A DNA stretch of 47,776 nucleotides from a virus, in IMG/VR virus record IMGVR_UViG_3300046492_000240, positions 1-47,776 of that record, one strand, 5' to 3'. Position numbers and translations under genes: made by a program. Below the pieces are notes generated by a model that had not been told where the DNA came from, did not search any database, and saw nothing but the letters and a program-made list of their open reading frames with translations. The first letter of the stretch is position 1, and every line of letters starts with the position of its first letter. Shown here in pieces: positions 6,205-13,349 of this stretch.

Positions 6205-6220
6205 CTGTATGTGCATACAG
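6205..6220. promoter_or_regulatory. LexA box
   Basis: CTGTATGTGCATACAG is a perfect 16-bp palindrome matching the LexA consensus CTGTN8ACAG. A plausible minus-strand promoter (TTGCGA, 17 bp, TACTGT) overlaps it, so bound LexA would block the DUF1654 gene. Confidence 0.85.
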
Positions 6221-6284
6221 TATTTCAGGGCGGGAAATTTCGCAATACGGATGGAGTACAAATGTGCTCTTTTGGATCGCGGGC

Positions 6285-6309
6285 GTAAAAAAGCCCGCGC
6301 ATGGCGGGC
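6285..6309 (-). terminator. Terminator of the 6320-7204 gene
   Basis: Same hairpin and T run as at 5896-5920, identical over 25 bp. It lies just after the stop codon of the coiled-coil gene, separating it from the LexA-regulated gene. Confidence 0.75.
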
Positions 6310-6319
6310 TTGTTAGGGC

Positions 6320-7204
6320 TCAGCCCTGCTTGGGAGCAGGAGCTTGGGGGGCAGGGGCAGGGGCCGGTGCAGATTTTAGCTGCCTCAGCAGCTCCTGAGT
6401 GTCCTTCAAGACTTGTTCGTTCGCAGCTTGTGTCTTCTGCGCTTCTTGCCCCGAATTAAAAATTCCCGAAGCACTGCTGATGATCGTCGAATTCACGCCC
6501 CAGACACCAAGGACTATTGCGATGCCGATCGTCAGCATGCCACCAAGCGTCGCCCAATTTGAATGCCGCACCAGCTGAACGCTATCAGTCATCTTCGTTT
6601 CGAAGCCATCAACCTTCGTTTCGACGCCGGAGATCTTTGTAGCGATCGCGTCTAATTTCGAATCGATAACCTTGTCTCGATCGTCGATCCTAGACATCAC
6701 AGCGGCGCTTCTTTCGGCGTGTACGTTATCCCGCGCATCCAGCTCTCGCTGGAACGCCTCATGGCGAATGACGAGCTCTTTCCTCAAAAGCTCATCGCGG
6801 AGCTCAAGCTCCTTTCGGTAATTCGTGATCTCGGTCATAGCTTCAGTATTGTCCTGATCTGGTGCGCTGTCCACGGTTCGACCACCAGATCTGGTCCAGC
6901 CTTGAGCCTCTAGATCTTCAACTTTTACCCAGCCCTCAGGTGGTCCTAGGGACTCAATCCAGGCTAGTTGCTGTTCCCGTGCAGATGCTATCGACGCTTT
7001 GTAGCGCCTCATCGCCTCTTCAACGCTTAGCGGGGCCTCTGCGGCCGGCTCATTTTTATTGTCGAGGGCTCGAGTAATGCGACTCAAGGATTTGCCTAAG
7101 CGCCACTCTGCGCCGCGACCAGCTGGTTTTTCCGCATCTGTCTTGGCCGGACCATTTTGTTTTGCATGAGGCTTTCCTAGGGTGCCTTTAAACCGGGCCG
7201 CCAT
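6320..7204 (-). CDS. Membrane-anchored coiled-coil protein next to the repressor
   Basis: 294 residues in four parts: a basic N terminus (1-60), a helical region, a long charged coiled coil (about 125-210, with repeated ITKISGVETKVDGFETKM-type heptads), one transmembrane helix (about 218-238), and a Pro/Ala-rich tail of alternating AP. The start at ATG with GGAG eight bases upstream is preferred over an ATG ten codons earlier. It is read in the same direction as cI and directly after it, the place of rex genes in lambda, so expression in the lysogen and a role in superinfection exclusion are plausible. No homologue is recognised. Confidence 0.65.
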   Translation of the reverse strand: MAARFKGTLGKPHAKQNGPAKTDAEKPAGRGAEWRLGKSLSRITRALDNKNEPAAEAPLSVEEAMRRYKASIASAREQQLAWIESLGPPEGWVKVEDLEAQGWTRSGGRTVDSAPDQDNTEAMTEITNYRKELELRDELLRKELVIRHEAFQRELDARDNVHAERSAAVMSRIDDRDKVIDSKLDAIATKISGVETKVDGFETKMTDSVQLVRHSNWATLGGMLTIGIAIVLGVWGVNSTIISSASGIFNSGQEAQKTQAANEQVLKDTQELLRQLKSAPAPAPAPQAPAPKQG

Positions 7205-7235
7205 TTTGCGTTCTCCTGCTTTCTCAGGGCCCAAT

Positions 7236-7913
7236 TCAAATTCGACCTAAAACCTTGCTAGGCCCAAGAATGGCTCCAACATAGTGAATGGTCTGTATCT
7301 GCGTCCACGGGATCGTCACGCGCTCATATGCTGAATTGATCGACATCAGGCTTACGCCCTCATCGTTCTGAAACAGCAGCTCCTTGACCATGCTCTGCTC
7401 ATCAGCTGTCGTGACCATTACGTATTCGCCTGGCACGAGCCTGTGGTTTGGCTCGCACACAGCAACCCAGCCACTCCGGATCGCTGGTGCCATCGAGTCG
7501 CCGCGCAGCAGTAGAGCGTAAGCATCGGTGTCGCGGGACCAGGTCTCAACCCAGCCTCCAGCGTCCTCAAGGCCAACCCAGTGGCCGTCCGGGCCCATCT
7601 GTGCAGTGCCCATGATGTCGATCCTTCGAGCGGCTGTGGTGATAGGCGGGCCGGGTTCAACGTTGGATTCGTCAACGGCGGGTTTCGAGTGGTGTGCTCG
7701 GCCGTTTTCGCCCGTCGTCAACCATTCCGCTGTCACGCCTAGGGCGCGACCTATATCCACCATCTTCTTAGAGGTGGCGTTGCGGCCGCTTTCCAGGTGC
7801 TGGATTGTCACTTGGCTGACGCCCGCGCGCTCGGCCAGCTGCGCCTGACTCAGCTGCAGTTCCGTCCGCCTACCCAGTATTCGATCTTTGAGCGTTTCGA
7901 GCTTCGTATTCAT
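7236..7913 (-). CDS. CI-type S24 self-cleaving repressor
   Basis: 225 residues. The N-terminal helix-turn-helix (about 18-45, LSQAQLAERAGVSQVTIQHLESG) is of the XRE type. The C-terminal peptidase S24 domain has the LexA-like features: probable cleavage bond A118-G119 in LEDAGGW, nucleophile S140 in GDSM, and catalytic K177 in MVKEL. It should hold lysogeny by binding ATAACNNNNGTTAT sites and be inactivated by RecA-stimulated self-cleavage. The ATG is placed by homology; only a poor AAGG lies one base upstream, and an operator ends 12 bases upstream, so a leaderless or short-leader message is likely. Upstream in-frame codons would run through the operators. Confidence 0.9.
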   Translation of the reverse strand: MNTKLETLKDRILGRRTELQLSQAQLAERAGVSQVTIQHLESGRNATSKKMVDIGRALGVTAEWLTTGENGRAHHSKPAVDESNVEPGPPITTAARRIDIMGTAQMGPDGHWVGLEDAGGWVETWSRDTDAYALLLRGDSMAPAIRSGWVAVCEPNHRLVPGEYVMVTTADEQSMVKELLFQNDEGVSLMSINSAYERVTIPWTQIQTIHYVGAILGPSKVLGRI

Positions 7914-7925
7914 GCCTTGAAGGGT

Positions 7926-7985
7926 AAAACACACGTTATCGGCACTCAAATAACATATGTTTGCCTTGTCCATAACTTGAGTTAT
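7926..7985. promoter_or_regulatory. Right operator: three CI/Cro sites
   Basis: Sites at 7926-7939 (AAAACACACGTTAT), 7950-7963 (ATAACATATGTTTG) and 7972-7985 (ATAACTTGAGTTAT) fit the same palindrome as the left operator, with start spacings of 24 and 22 bp. They fill the gap between the divergent repressor and cro genes. Confidence 0.8.
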
Positions 7986-7988
7986 CAT
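7961..7988 (+). promoter_or_regulatory. Rightward early promoter (PR-like)
   Basis: TTGCCT (7961-7966), a 16-bp spacer and TATCAT (7983-7988), with the strongest operator lying across the spacer and -10 box. It would drive cro, the CII-type gene and replication genes. Confidence 0.65.
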
Positions 7989-8016
7989 TCCGTGTATGAC
8001 TCATAGGGGCACGAAT

Positions 8017-8259
8017 ATGCCGAAGAAAGAAAGACCCGTCGAAAGGGTGGTCCGTTTGGCGGGCGGTCAAGCAGAGCTGGCCCGCCGCTGCAACACAAGT
8101 CAGCCACGTATCTGGCAGTGCATTCATCGCAATCAGCGCGTTCCAGCGGATCTTGTGATCCCTTTCGAGCGCGCCGTGGCTGGCCAAGTAACCCGATACG
8201 AGCTGCGTCCCGATCTGTATCCGGACGACAAACCGTCGACTTCGGCCGTTGCCAGCTGA
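8017..8259 (+). CDS. Cro-like (YdaS-type) repressor
   Basis: 80 residues with a helix-turn-helix in the first 50: VVRLAGGQAELARRCNTSQPRIWQC is typical of the YdaS/Cro group of phage regulators. The ATG preceded by AGGGG at seven bases is preferred over one at 7996, which has no site. It is divergent from cI across the shared operators and is the first gene of the rightward operon. By position it is the lytic repressor that turns cI off. Confidence 0.8.
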   Translation: MPKKERPVERVVRLAGGQAELARRCNTSQPRIWQCIHRNQRVPADLVIPFERAVAGQVTRYELRPDLYPDDKPSTSAVAS

Positions 8260-8325
8260 GCCGGTAGAAACATTTTGCAACGCGTGATGGCACGCAGCCA
8301 CATAAACAAATTTGAGGTTTTAGGG

Positions 8326-8751
8326 ATGCAGGAATTTCTTAAAGCATGCCACGCGGTTGTTCATGACGCCGACACCAAGAATCTCGCGACCCTCATGGGG
8401 ATGCCTTCGGTCAGCTTGCTCCAGCGTGCGAACGCTGAGTACGACAATGCTTGGTTCAACGTGAAGCACCTTTACGCGCTGATGCTGCACACCGATGACA
8501 TGCGCCCGCTTGAAGCCTTGGCTGGCGAATTCGGCTACGTCATCACGAAAACCGTTGCTCCGGCAGCCATCGATGTTCATCAGGCGCTCGGACGAGTCGC
8601 TTTGGAGTTCGCCGAGTTGACCGTCGAGACGCATAACGCCATGAGCGATGGTCGGGTGGATCAAGTCGAGCGCGCTCGAATCATGAAAGAGATCGCGCAC
8701 GTCAAGGCAGCAATTGCCCAGTACGAAGCTTCGGTGAAGGTCGTCGCCTGA
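8326..8751 (+). CDS. Phage regulatory CII family protein
   Basis: 141 residues matching the Phage_CP76/CII type of regulators: an N-terminal helical DNA-binding part (MQEFLKACHAVVHDADTKNLATLMGM, then a PSVSLLQRANAEYD turn) and a helical C-terminal half. The ATG with GAGG eight bases upstream is preferred over upstream in-frame ATGs. It lies second in the rightward operon like lambda cII and is expected to activate lysogeny genes; direct homology to lambda CII is weak. Confidence 0.75.
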   Translation: MQEFLKACHAVVHDADTKNLATLMGMPSVSLLQRANAEYDNAWFNVKHLYALMLHTDDMRPLEALAGEFGYVITKTVAPAAIDVHQALGRVALEFAELTVETHNAMSDGRVDQVERARIMKEIAHVKAAIAQYEASVKVVA

Positions 8752-8767
8752 ATCGCAGGCAATAAAA

Positions 8768-8789
8768 AAGCCGGTGGCTAGACCGGCTT
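8768..8789 (+). terminator. Hairpin after the CII-type gene
   Basis: AAGCCGGT pairs with ACCGGCTT around a six-base loop. It is followed by only a broken T run (TT, CTT), so it is probably an attenuator, comparable in place to lambda tR1. Confidence 0.55.
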
Positions 8790-8816
8790 CTTCAACAACA
8801 CTTGTGAGGTCTGATT

Positions 8817-9554
8817 ATGCACACCACGACCACCCAGAGCAAGAGCCCGCCTGATTCGTCAGTTTTGGCAGGGGTACGCAATATGTCGCGTCAGGTTATG
8901 TCTTCTCGCGAGATCGCCGACCTGGTCGGTTCGCGCCACGACAGCGTAAAACGAACAATCGAACGTCTTGCCGAGCGCCGAACTGTGAGTGTTCCACCAT
9001 CGGTGGAATACCTCGATGGGTTGGGCCGCTCAGCCACTGAGTACCAGATCTGCAAGCGCGACAGCTTCGTGATCGTCGCTCAGCTTTCTCCCGAGTTTAC
9101 CGCCGCGCTTGTTGACCGGTGGGCTGAACTCGAATCGCAGAACATGCCATCGCTTCCAGACTTTTCGAATCCTGCAGCCGCCGCCCGGGCGTGGGCGGAG
9201 CAATTCGAACTCCAGCAAGCGGCAGCGCAAGAGTTGCGCATTGCGGCTCCAAAGGTGGCGTTCGTCGATCAGTACGTCGAGGCAGCTGGATCAATGAGCT
9301 TCCGCCAGGTGGCGAAGCTGTTGAACGCCAAAGAGCGCCAGTTCCGCCAGATGCTGCTGGACAAGGGCGTCATGTACTACCTCGGTGGCGTCCTTACCCC
9401 ATGCAGCCAGCACCAGGCCGCGAAACGTTTCGAACTCAAAACCGGCACCAGTGAAACCAACGGACACGCATTCGCTCAAGCGCGGTTTACCGCCAAAGGC
9501 GTGCAGTGGATCGCAAGTGTTTGGGCCGCGTATCAGCTGGAGCAAGGTATTTGA
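8817..9554 (+). CDS. Rha/KilAC-type antirepressor
   Basis: 245 residues in two domains. The N-terminal part (about 25-105) is of the Rha type: SSREIADLVGSRHDSVKRTIERL, then a YLDGLGRSATEYQICKRDS segment and a helical end. The C-terminal part (about 150-245, SFRQVAKLLNAKERQFRQMLLDKGVMY onward) is a KilAC/ANT domain as in phage antirepressors. Such proteins bind or antagonise phage repressors and help switch to lytic growth. ATG has GAGG at seven bases. Its stop overlaps the next start (TTGA). Confidence 0.85.
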   Translation: MHTTTTQSKSPPDSSVLAGVRNMSRQVMSSREIADLVGSRHDSVKRTIERLAERRTVSVPPSVEYLDGLGRSATEYQICKRDSFVIVAQLSPEFTAALVDRWAELESQNMPSLPDFSNPAAAARAWAEQFELQQAAAQELRIAAPKVAFVDQYVEAAGSMSFRQVAKLLNAKERQFRQMLLDKGVMYYLGGVLTPCSQHQAAKRFELKTGTSETNGHAFAQARFTAKGVQWIASVWAAYQLEQGI

Positions 9555-10255
9555 GCACTATCATCATGAGCGCCTGCTGGCCGTTGCAAGGCATGAGCGG
9601 GCCGCAAAAGGCTGTCCTGATCTCGCTGGCGGACAATGCCAACGATGAGGGCGTGTGCTGGCCGTCCGTGGCTCGTATTGCCCAACGCACATGCCTCGGC
9701 GAGCGCACCGTTCAGACCGCGATCAAGTGGCTTACGCAGGTTGGGCTGCTGGAAATCCGTGAGCGCATGGGCCGTTCGACGGTATACACCTTGACCCCTG
9801 CGTCTTATGCACCCCCGCAGGAGATGCACCCCGCACCAGACGCACCACCACCCCCGCAGCTCACGACAGAAACCCCCGCAGCAGCCGCACCCAGAACCGT
9901 AATAGAACCATCAAGTGAACCATCACCTCTTGGCGAAGGCTCGAAATCGGAAGCTCAGGCAAAACCGAAATGCTCGCCTCAAGCGATCGTCGACTTGTTC
10001 AACGAGAGGCTTCCTGAGTTCCCTCGTGTCGTGATGCTCACTCCAGATCGCATTGCCAAGATCACTGCTCGCTGGAACCAGAGCCCTGTTCACCAGGACA
10101 TGGGCTTCTGGTCGGATTTCTTCGATCTGGTCCGGGCAAGTCCGTTCTTGATGGGCGCCGTCACTGGCAAGGACAAGCCGTTTCGGTGCAACTTCGATTG
10201 GCTGGTACTGCCATCCAACTTCGTGAAAGTCGTCGAGGGCAACTACCGTGCGTGA
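9551..10255 (+). CDS. Helix-turn-helix replication initiator-like protein (O-type)
   Basis: 234 residues. A winged-helix domain (about 12-85: LADNANDEGVCWPSVARIAQRTCLGERTVQTAIKWL) is followed by a Pro/Ala-rich linker (about 95-140) and a C-terminal helical domain that could load the helicase. This matches lambda O in layout and order before a helicase gene. The start is the TTG that overlaps the antirepressor stop (TTGA) with AAGG just upstream; ATG at 9566 is an alternative. Short DNA repeats in the linker coding region (9811-9881) may be the origin. Its end overlaps the helicase start by eight bases. Confidence 0.75.
   Translation: MSTIIMSACWPLQGMSGPQKAVLISLADNANDEGVCWPSVARIAQRTCLGERTVQTAIKWLTQVGLLEIRERMGRSTVYTLTPASYAPPQEMHPAPDAPPPPQLTTETPAAAAPRTVIEPSSEPSPLGEGSKSEAQAKPKCSPQAIVDLFNERLPEFPRVVMLTPDRIAKITARWNQSPVHQDMGFWSDFFDLVRASPFLMGAVTGKDKPFRCNFDWLVLPSNFVKVVEGNYRA
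9811..9881. repeat. Three 10-bp direct repeats, candidate origin iterons
   Basis: ACCCCCGCAG occurs at 9811-9820, 9850-9859 and 9872-9881 inside the linker of the initiator-like gene, followed by a more A-rich stretch at about 9893-9930. Lambda's origin has the same placement inside O. The repeats also encode Pro-rich residues, so coding bias is a competing explanation. Confidence 0.4.
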
Positions 10256-11618
10256 TCCTTACAGCATCGAATCCGAGCAAAGCGTACTTGGCGCGATGAT
10301 GCTCCGGCCTGAACTCATCGACGTGCTATCCGCCGATCTTTCAGCCGAAGATTTCTACCTTGCGGACCACTCTGAGATATTCCGAGCCATCATGGCGCTG
10401 CACTCGGACAGCAAGCCTGTTGATGCGATCACTGTAGGCGCCCGAGTAGGCGACTTCAGCGAAGGCGGCAGCGCTTTGGCCTACGCCGCGGAGATTGTTC
10501 GGAATACGCCCAGCGTGGCGAATGCTCGGGCATACGCTGAGACGGTTCGTGAGCGGAGCCTCGACCGCGCACTTATCAGCTTGGGCGCACGAATCAACGA
10601 TATTGCATTCGGTGATCAGCCCACTGCGGACAAGATCGCGTATGCGCAGTCCGAAGCGCTGGCGCTCGAGGGCGAATCGGCGACCGCTGAGGTGATCAAG
10701 GCCGAGGACATCCTCGACGACTACATCGAAGTGCTTCAGACCCGTGCGGATCGTGGCGAAGGCATTGATGGGCTGTCGACCGGCATCGACGATCTGGACG
10801 CAAAGCTGCAGGGGCTCAAGCCTGAGCAGCTCCTGATCATTGCGGGGCGTCCGGCCATGGGTAAAACCACGCTGGCCATGAACATCGTTTCAGATGCTGC
10901 CATCCGGCAAAACAAAAGCGTGATGGTGTTCAGCCTGGAGATGAGCAAAACCCAGCTGATGGACCGATTCATGGCGTCCGAAGGCCGCATCCCATTACAG
11001 ATGATCAAGAACGGCACGGCGCCGCATGACTACGGCGCAAACCTGATGTCTGCCGCCGGCAAGCTCAAGAGCGCGAACCTGTTCATATCCGACCGATCTG
11101 GCATGACGATCAATCGCATCCGCTCAGCGGCCCGCCGGCACAAGCGCCGTTATGGCCTCGACCTGATCGCCATCGACTACCTGCAACTTTTGGATTCTGA
11201 CCTCACCGGCGCGATCCGGGAGCAGGAAATCAGCTACATGACCCGCAGCGCGAAGAATATGGCGCGCGAGCTTCAGGTGCCGGTTGTTCTGCTGAGCCAG
11301 CTCTCCCGTAAATGCGAAGAGCGCCCGAATAAGCGTCCGATCAACTCGGACCTGCGCGAATCAGGGGCTATCGAGCAAGACGCAGACATCATCCTCTTCG
11401 TGTACCGGGATGAGGTTTACAACGAAAACACCGAAGCCAAGGGCATTGCGGAAATCATCATCGGCAAGGGCCGGGATATCGAAACCGGCACCGTCCGCAC
11501 CGCATTCCTCGGGCAGTACAGCCGGTTTGAACAGCTTGCCGGCGGCTGGGTTGAACAGCCCAAGCAGGAAAAGGTGACCAGCCTTGCCGACCGCTACTCC
11601 AGAAAGGAGCGGATCTGA
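10248..11618 (+). CDS. dnaB-like: DnaB-type replicative helicase
   Basis: 456 residues, the usual size for DnaB. The N-terminal DnaB domain begins SIESEQSVLGAMML; the RecA-like motor has Walker A GRPAMGKT (about 200-207), Walker B DLIAIDYLQLL (about 305), and the later LSQLSR and DLRESGAIEQDAD motifs of the family. It unwinds DNA 5' to 3' at the phage origin, and the protein just upstream would recruit it. The GTG start overlaps the previous gene by eight bases with GAGG upstream. Because the phage has its own helicase, no lambda P-type loader is needed. Confidence 0.92.
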   Translation: MRDPYSIESEQSVLGAMMLRPELIDVLSADLSAEDFYLADHSEIFRAIMALHSDSKPVDAITVGARVGDFSEGGSALAYAAEIVRNTPSVANARAYAETVRERSLDRALISLGARINDIAFGDQPTADKIAYAQSEALALEGESATAEVIKAEDILDDYIEVLQTRADRGEGIDGLSTGIDDLDAKLQGLKPEQLLIIAGRPAMGKTTLAMNIVSDAAIRQNKSVMVFSLEMSKTQLMDRFMASEGRIPLQMIKNGTAPHDYGANLMSAAGKLKSANLFISDRSGMTINRIRSAARRHKRRYGLDLIAIDYLQLLDSDLTGAIREQEISYMTRSAKNMARELQVPVVLLSQLSRKCEERPNKRPINSDLRESGAIEQDADIILFVYRDEVYNENTEAKGIAEIIIGKGRDIETGTVRTAFLGQYSRFEQLAGGWVEQPKQEKVTSLADRYSRKERI

Positions 11619-12136
11619 TGGCGTTCACCGAATCCCGTATCCAGCAGCTGCTCGCGGGCCAGTCTTCAACCGCCCAGAAGATCTATCAGCACGTCCCGAT
11701 CCAGGAACCATGGAGCGCTCATGACATTCATCGCGCAGCGCTGAAGGTCAACGCAACCTGCGTTTCCGTCCATGCGGTGCGCCGTGCACTCGGCGAGCTG
11801 AAAGACGCCGGGATTATTCGCGAACCGGCTGGCAGCAAATTCCAGCGCGATGCCACCACCGCCAAACTCAGGATTGAAACGACCATGCCGAAGCCAGCAA
11901 TCGAAGTCGTCACCCCCATCAAAAAGGCCGAAATCAACGCGCTTGACGCCCTTGCGGGACTGTCGGCCGAGGTCGTGACCCTAGCCAATGAATTCAGCGC
12001 CCGAATGAAGGCCATGGCCACTCGCATTGAGGAAGTTGCTCTCTCTGTCGAGGCTGAGCGCGAGGGCAGTGCACAGGCTACGGCCAAGCTGAAACAGCTG
12101 CAGAGCCTACTAAAGGAAATCGGAGGTGCGGCGTAA
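11618..12136 (+). CDS. Winged-helix protein with coiled-coil tail
   Basis: 172 residues. Residues about 15-75 look like a winged helix used to sense or bind DNA (SAHDIHRAALKVNATCVSVHAVRRALGELKDAGIIRE). Residues about 105-165 form a coiled coil (LANEFSARMKAMATRIEEVA and on). ATG overlaps the helicase stop by one base (TGATG), so the two are co-translated. Probably a replication accessory or regulator; no named family is certain. Confidence 0.7.
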   Translation: MAFTESRIQQLLAGQSSTAQKIYQHVPIQEPWSAHDIHRAALKVNATCVSVHAVRRALGELKDAGIIREPAGSKFQRDATTAKLRIETTMPKPAIEVVTPIKKAEINALDALAGLSAEVVTLANEFSARMKAMATRIEEVALSVEAEREGSAQATAKLKQLQSLLKEIGGAA

Positions 12137-12354
12137 TGAGCGCACTCGACACGCAAGTAGCCGGCGGCCATTACAAGTCGCTGAGGATCCAGCCCATCGA
12201 ATACATCCATGCCAACGGCATTCCGTTCGCCGAGGGCAGCGTCATCAAGTACGTAACCCGCTGGCGCGAAAAGGGCGGCCTTGCTGACCTGGAGAAAGCA
12301 AAGCACTTCCTTGAACTGCTGATCGAGCTTGAATCGAAAAAGGAGTCCGCATGA
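12136..12354 (+). CDS. DUF3310 family protein
   Basis: 72 residues that are almost wholly the DUF3310 (SaV-like) motif: GGHYKSLRIQPIEYIHANGI, then SVIKYVTRWREKGGLADLEKAKHFLELLIE. The family is common in phage replication clusters and of unknown biochemical role. Overlaps the preceding stop (TAATG). Confidence 0.85.
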   Translation: MSALDTQVAGGHYKSLRIQPIEYIHANGIPFAEGSVIKYVTRWREKGGLADLEKAKHFLELLIELESKKESA

Positions 12355-12464
12355 AAACCCTTTTTGCGCTGATCGCCGTGGCCCGTTGCGCTTGCTCCCT
12401 TATGGAGTGCTCCTACTCCATCCAGGCGGTTCCGGTTGAATACCAGTTCGGGGGCGGCCTGTGA
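12351..12464 (+). CDS. Cysteine-rich 37-residue protein
   Basis: Starts MKTLFALIAVARCACS at an ATG overlapping the DUF3310 stop (ATGA) and ends by overlapping the next gene (GTGA). Hydrophobic N terminus and four candidate metal-binding or disulfide residues (C13, C15, C20 visible; one region only). Probably a real small gene because it is coupled on both sides; function unknown. Confidence 0.45.
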   Translation: MKTLFALIAVARCACSLMECSYSIQAVPVEYQFGGGL

Positions 12465-12616
12465 ACGCATCCAAAGTCTTCAAGATTGTTTGCGGCGCGA
12501 TCATGGTAATCGCTGCGACGGTTTACTCGCAGACCTCAGTCGTGCATGGCGCCGTCGTGTTCCTTTCCGCCGCCGCGACCTTCCTGGTTGGCTACTTTGC
12601 CGGTGAGGATATCTGA
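12461..12616 (+). CDS. 51-residue two-helix membrane protein
   Basis: GTG overlaps the previous stop (GTGA) and the TGA overlaps the next ATG (TGATG). Two hydrophobic helices (about 6-24 and 28-47) separated by a short polar turn; ends GEDI. A nin-region membrane miniprotein of unknown function. Confidence 0.55.
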   Translation: MNASKVFKIVCGAIMVIAATVYSQTSVVHGAVVFLSAAATFLVGYFAGEDI

Positions 12617-12921
12617 TGAGCAAACAGACGAAGCTCACCAAGGCTGCGCGCGGTCGTGACTGCCAGATCCGCGTGCCGGGCCTGTGCAATGGAAACCCAG
12701 AAACCACCGTGCTTGCCCACTTCCGCCTGGCAGGCACGCGCAGCGGCATAGGTCTCAAGCCGAACGACCTGCAGGCCGCTTGGGCATGCTCGGCTTGCCA
12801 TGACGCTGTTGATGCGCGCAGCCGGACCGAGTTCAGCCACGACGAACTGCGCCGAATGCACCTCGAAGGCATCATTCGAACGCTCGACATCCTCGTGGCG
12901 GAAGGGAAGGTGGCCGCGTGA
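12616..12921 (+). CDS. ybcO-like: YbcO-type (DUF1364) putative nuclease
   Basis: 101 residues closely following the pattern of YbcO of the E. coli DLP12 prophage: RDCQIRVPGLCNGNPETTVLAHFRLAG, then GIGLKPNDLQAAWACSACHDAVD. C16, C24, C58 and C61 with H35 and H62 form the metal-binding core of an HNH-like fold. Expected to be a nin-region recombination or DNA-processing nuclease. Coupled upstream and downstream by overlapping codons. Confidence 0.88.
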   Translation: MSKQTKLTKAARGRDCQIRVPGLCNGNPETTVLAHFRLAGTRSGIGLKPNDLQAAWACSACHDAVDARSRTEFSHDELRRMHLEGIIRTLDILVAEGKVAA

Positions 12922-13349
12922 TGCCGGTAAAGCTGAAACCGTTCAAAGCGAAGAAGCCTCGCAAGCCACGGATTGACCGGGAGGGGATGGAGCAAGCCGC
13001 GCTGATCATGGTGTTGAAACTGCGCCACCCCGAAGCCGCGAAGCTGATTTACCACGTTCCGAACGGCGGCCACCGGCACGTCAAGGTTGCGATGGACCTG
13101 AAGAACCAGGGTGTCCGCGCCGGTGTGCCTGACCTGGTGCTGCCGATGGCGCGCGGCGGGTACTTCGGTCTGTACATCGAGTTCAAGGCCGAGCCGCCAT
13201 ACGATGCCGATGTTTCCCCCGAACAGGATGCCTACCTGCACCTGCTGATCGAGCAGGGATATCTGGCGATCGTGTGTCGCGGGCAGGTCGACGCGCTCGA
13301 GGCGATTCGGTCCTACCTTCTCCAGCCACCAACGAGGGCCGCCGCATGA
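12921..13349 (+). CDS. VRR-NUC domain nuclease
   Basis: 142 residues. After a basic Lys/Pro-rich N terminus (1-17) comes a VRR-NUC PD-(D/E)XK fold: YHVPNGG, then AGVPDLVLP (D71) and YIEFKAE (E87, K89), and the PEQDAYLHLLIEQGY helix. VRR-NUC proteins of phages act as Holliday-junction or structure-specific endonucleases. ATG overlaps the YbcO stop (TGATG); GTG three bases earlier is possible. Its stop overlaps the integrase start. Confidence 0.88.
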   Translation: MPVKLKPFKAKKPRKPRIDREGMEQAALIMVLKLRHPEAAKLIYHVPNGGHRHVKVAMDLKNQGVRAGVPDLVLPMARGGYFGLYIEFKAEPPYDADVSPEQDAYLHLLIEQGYLAIVCRGQVDALEAIRSYLLQPPTRAAA

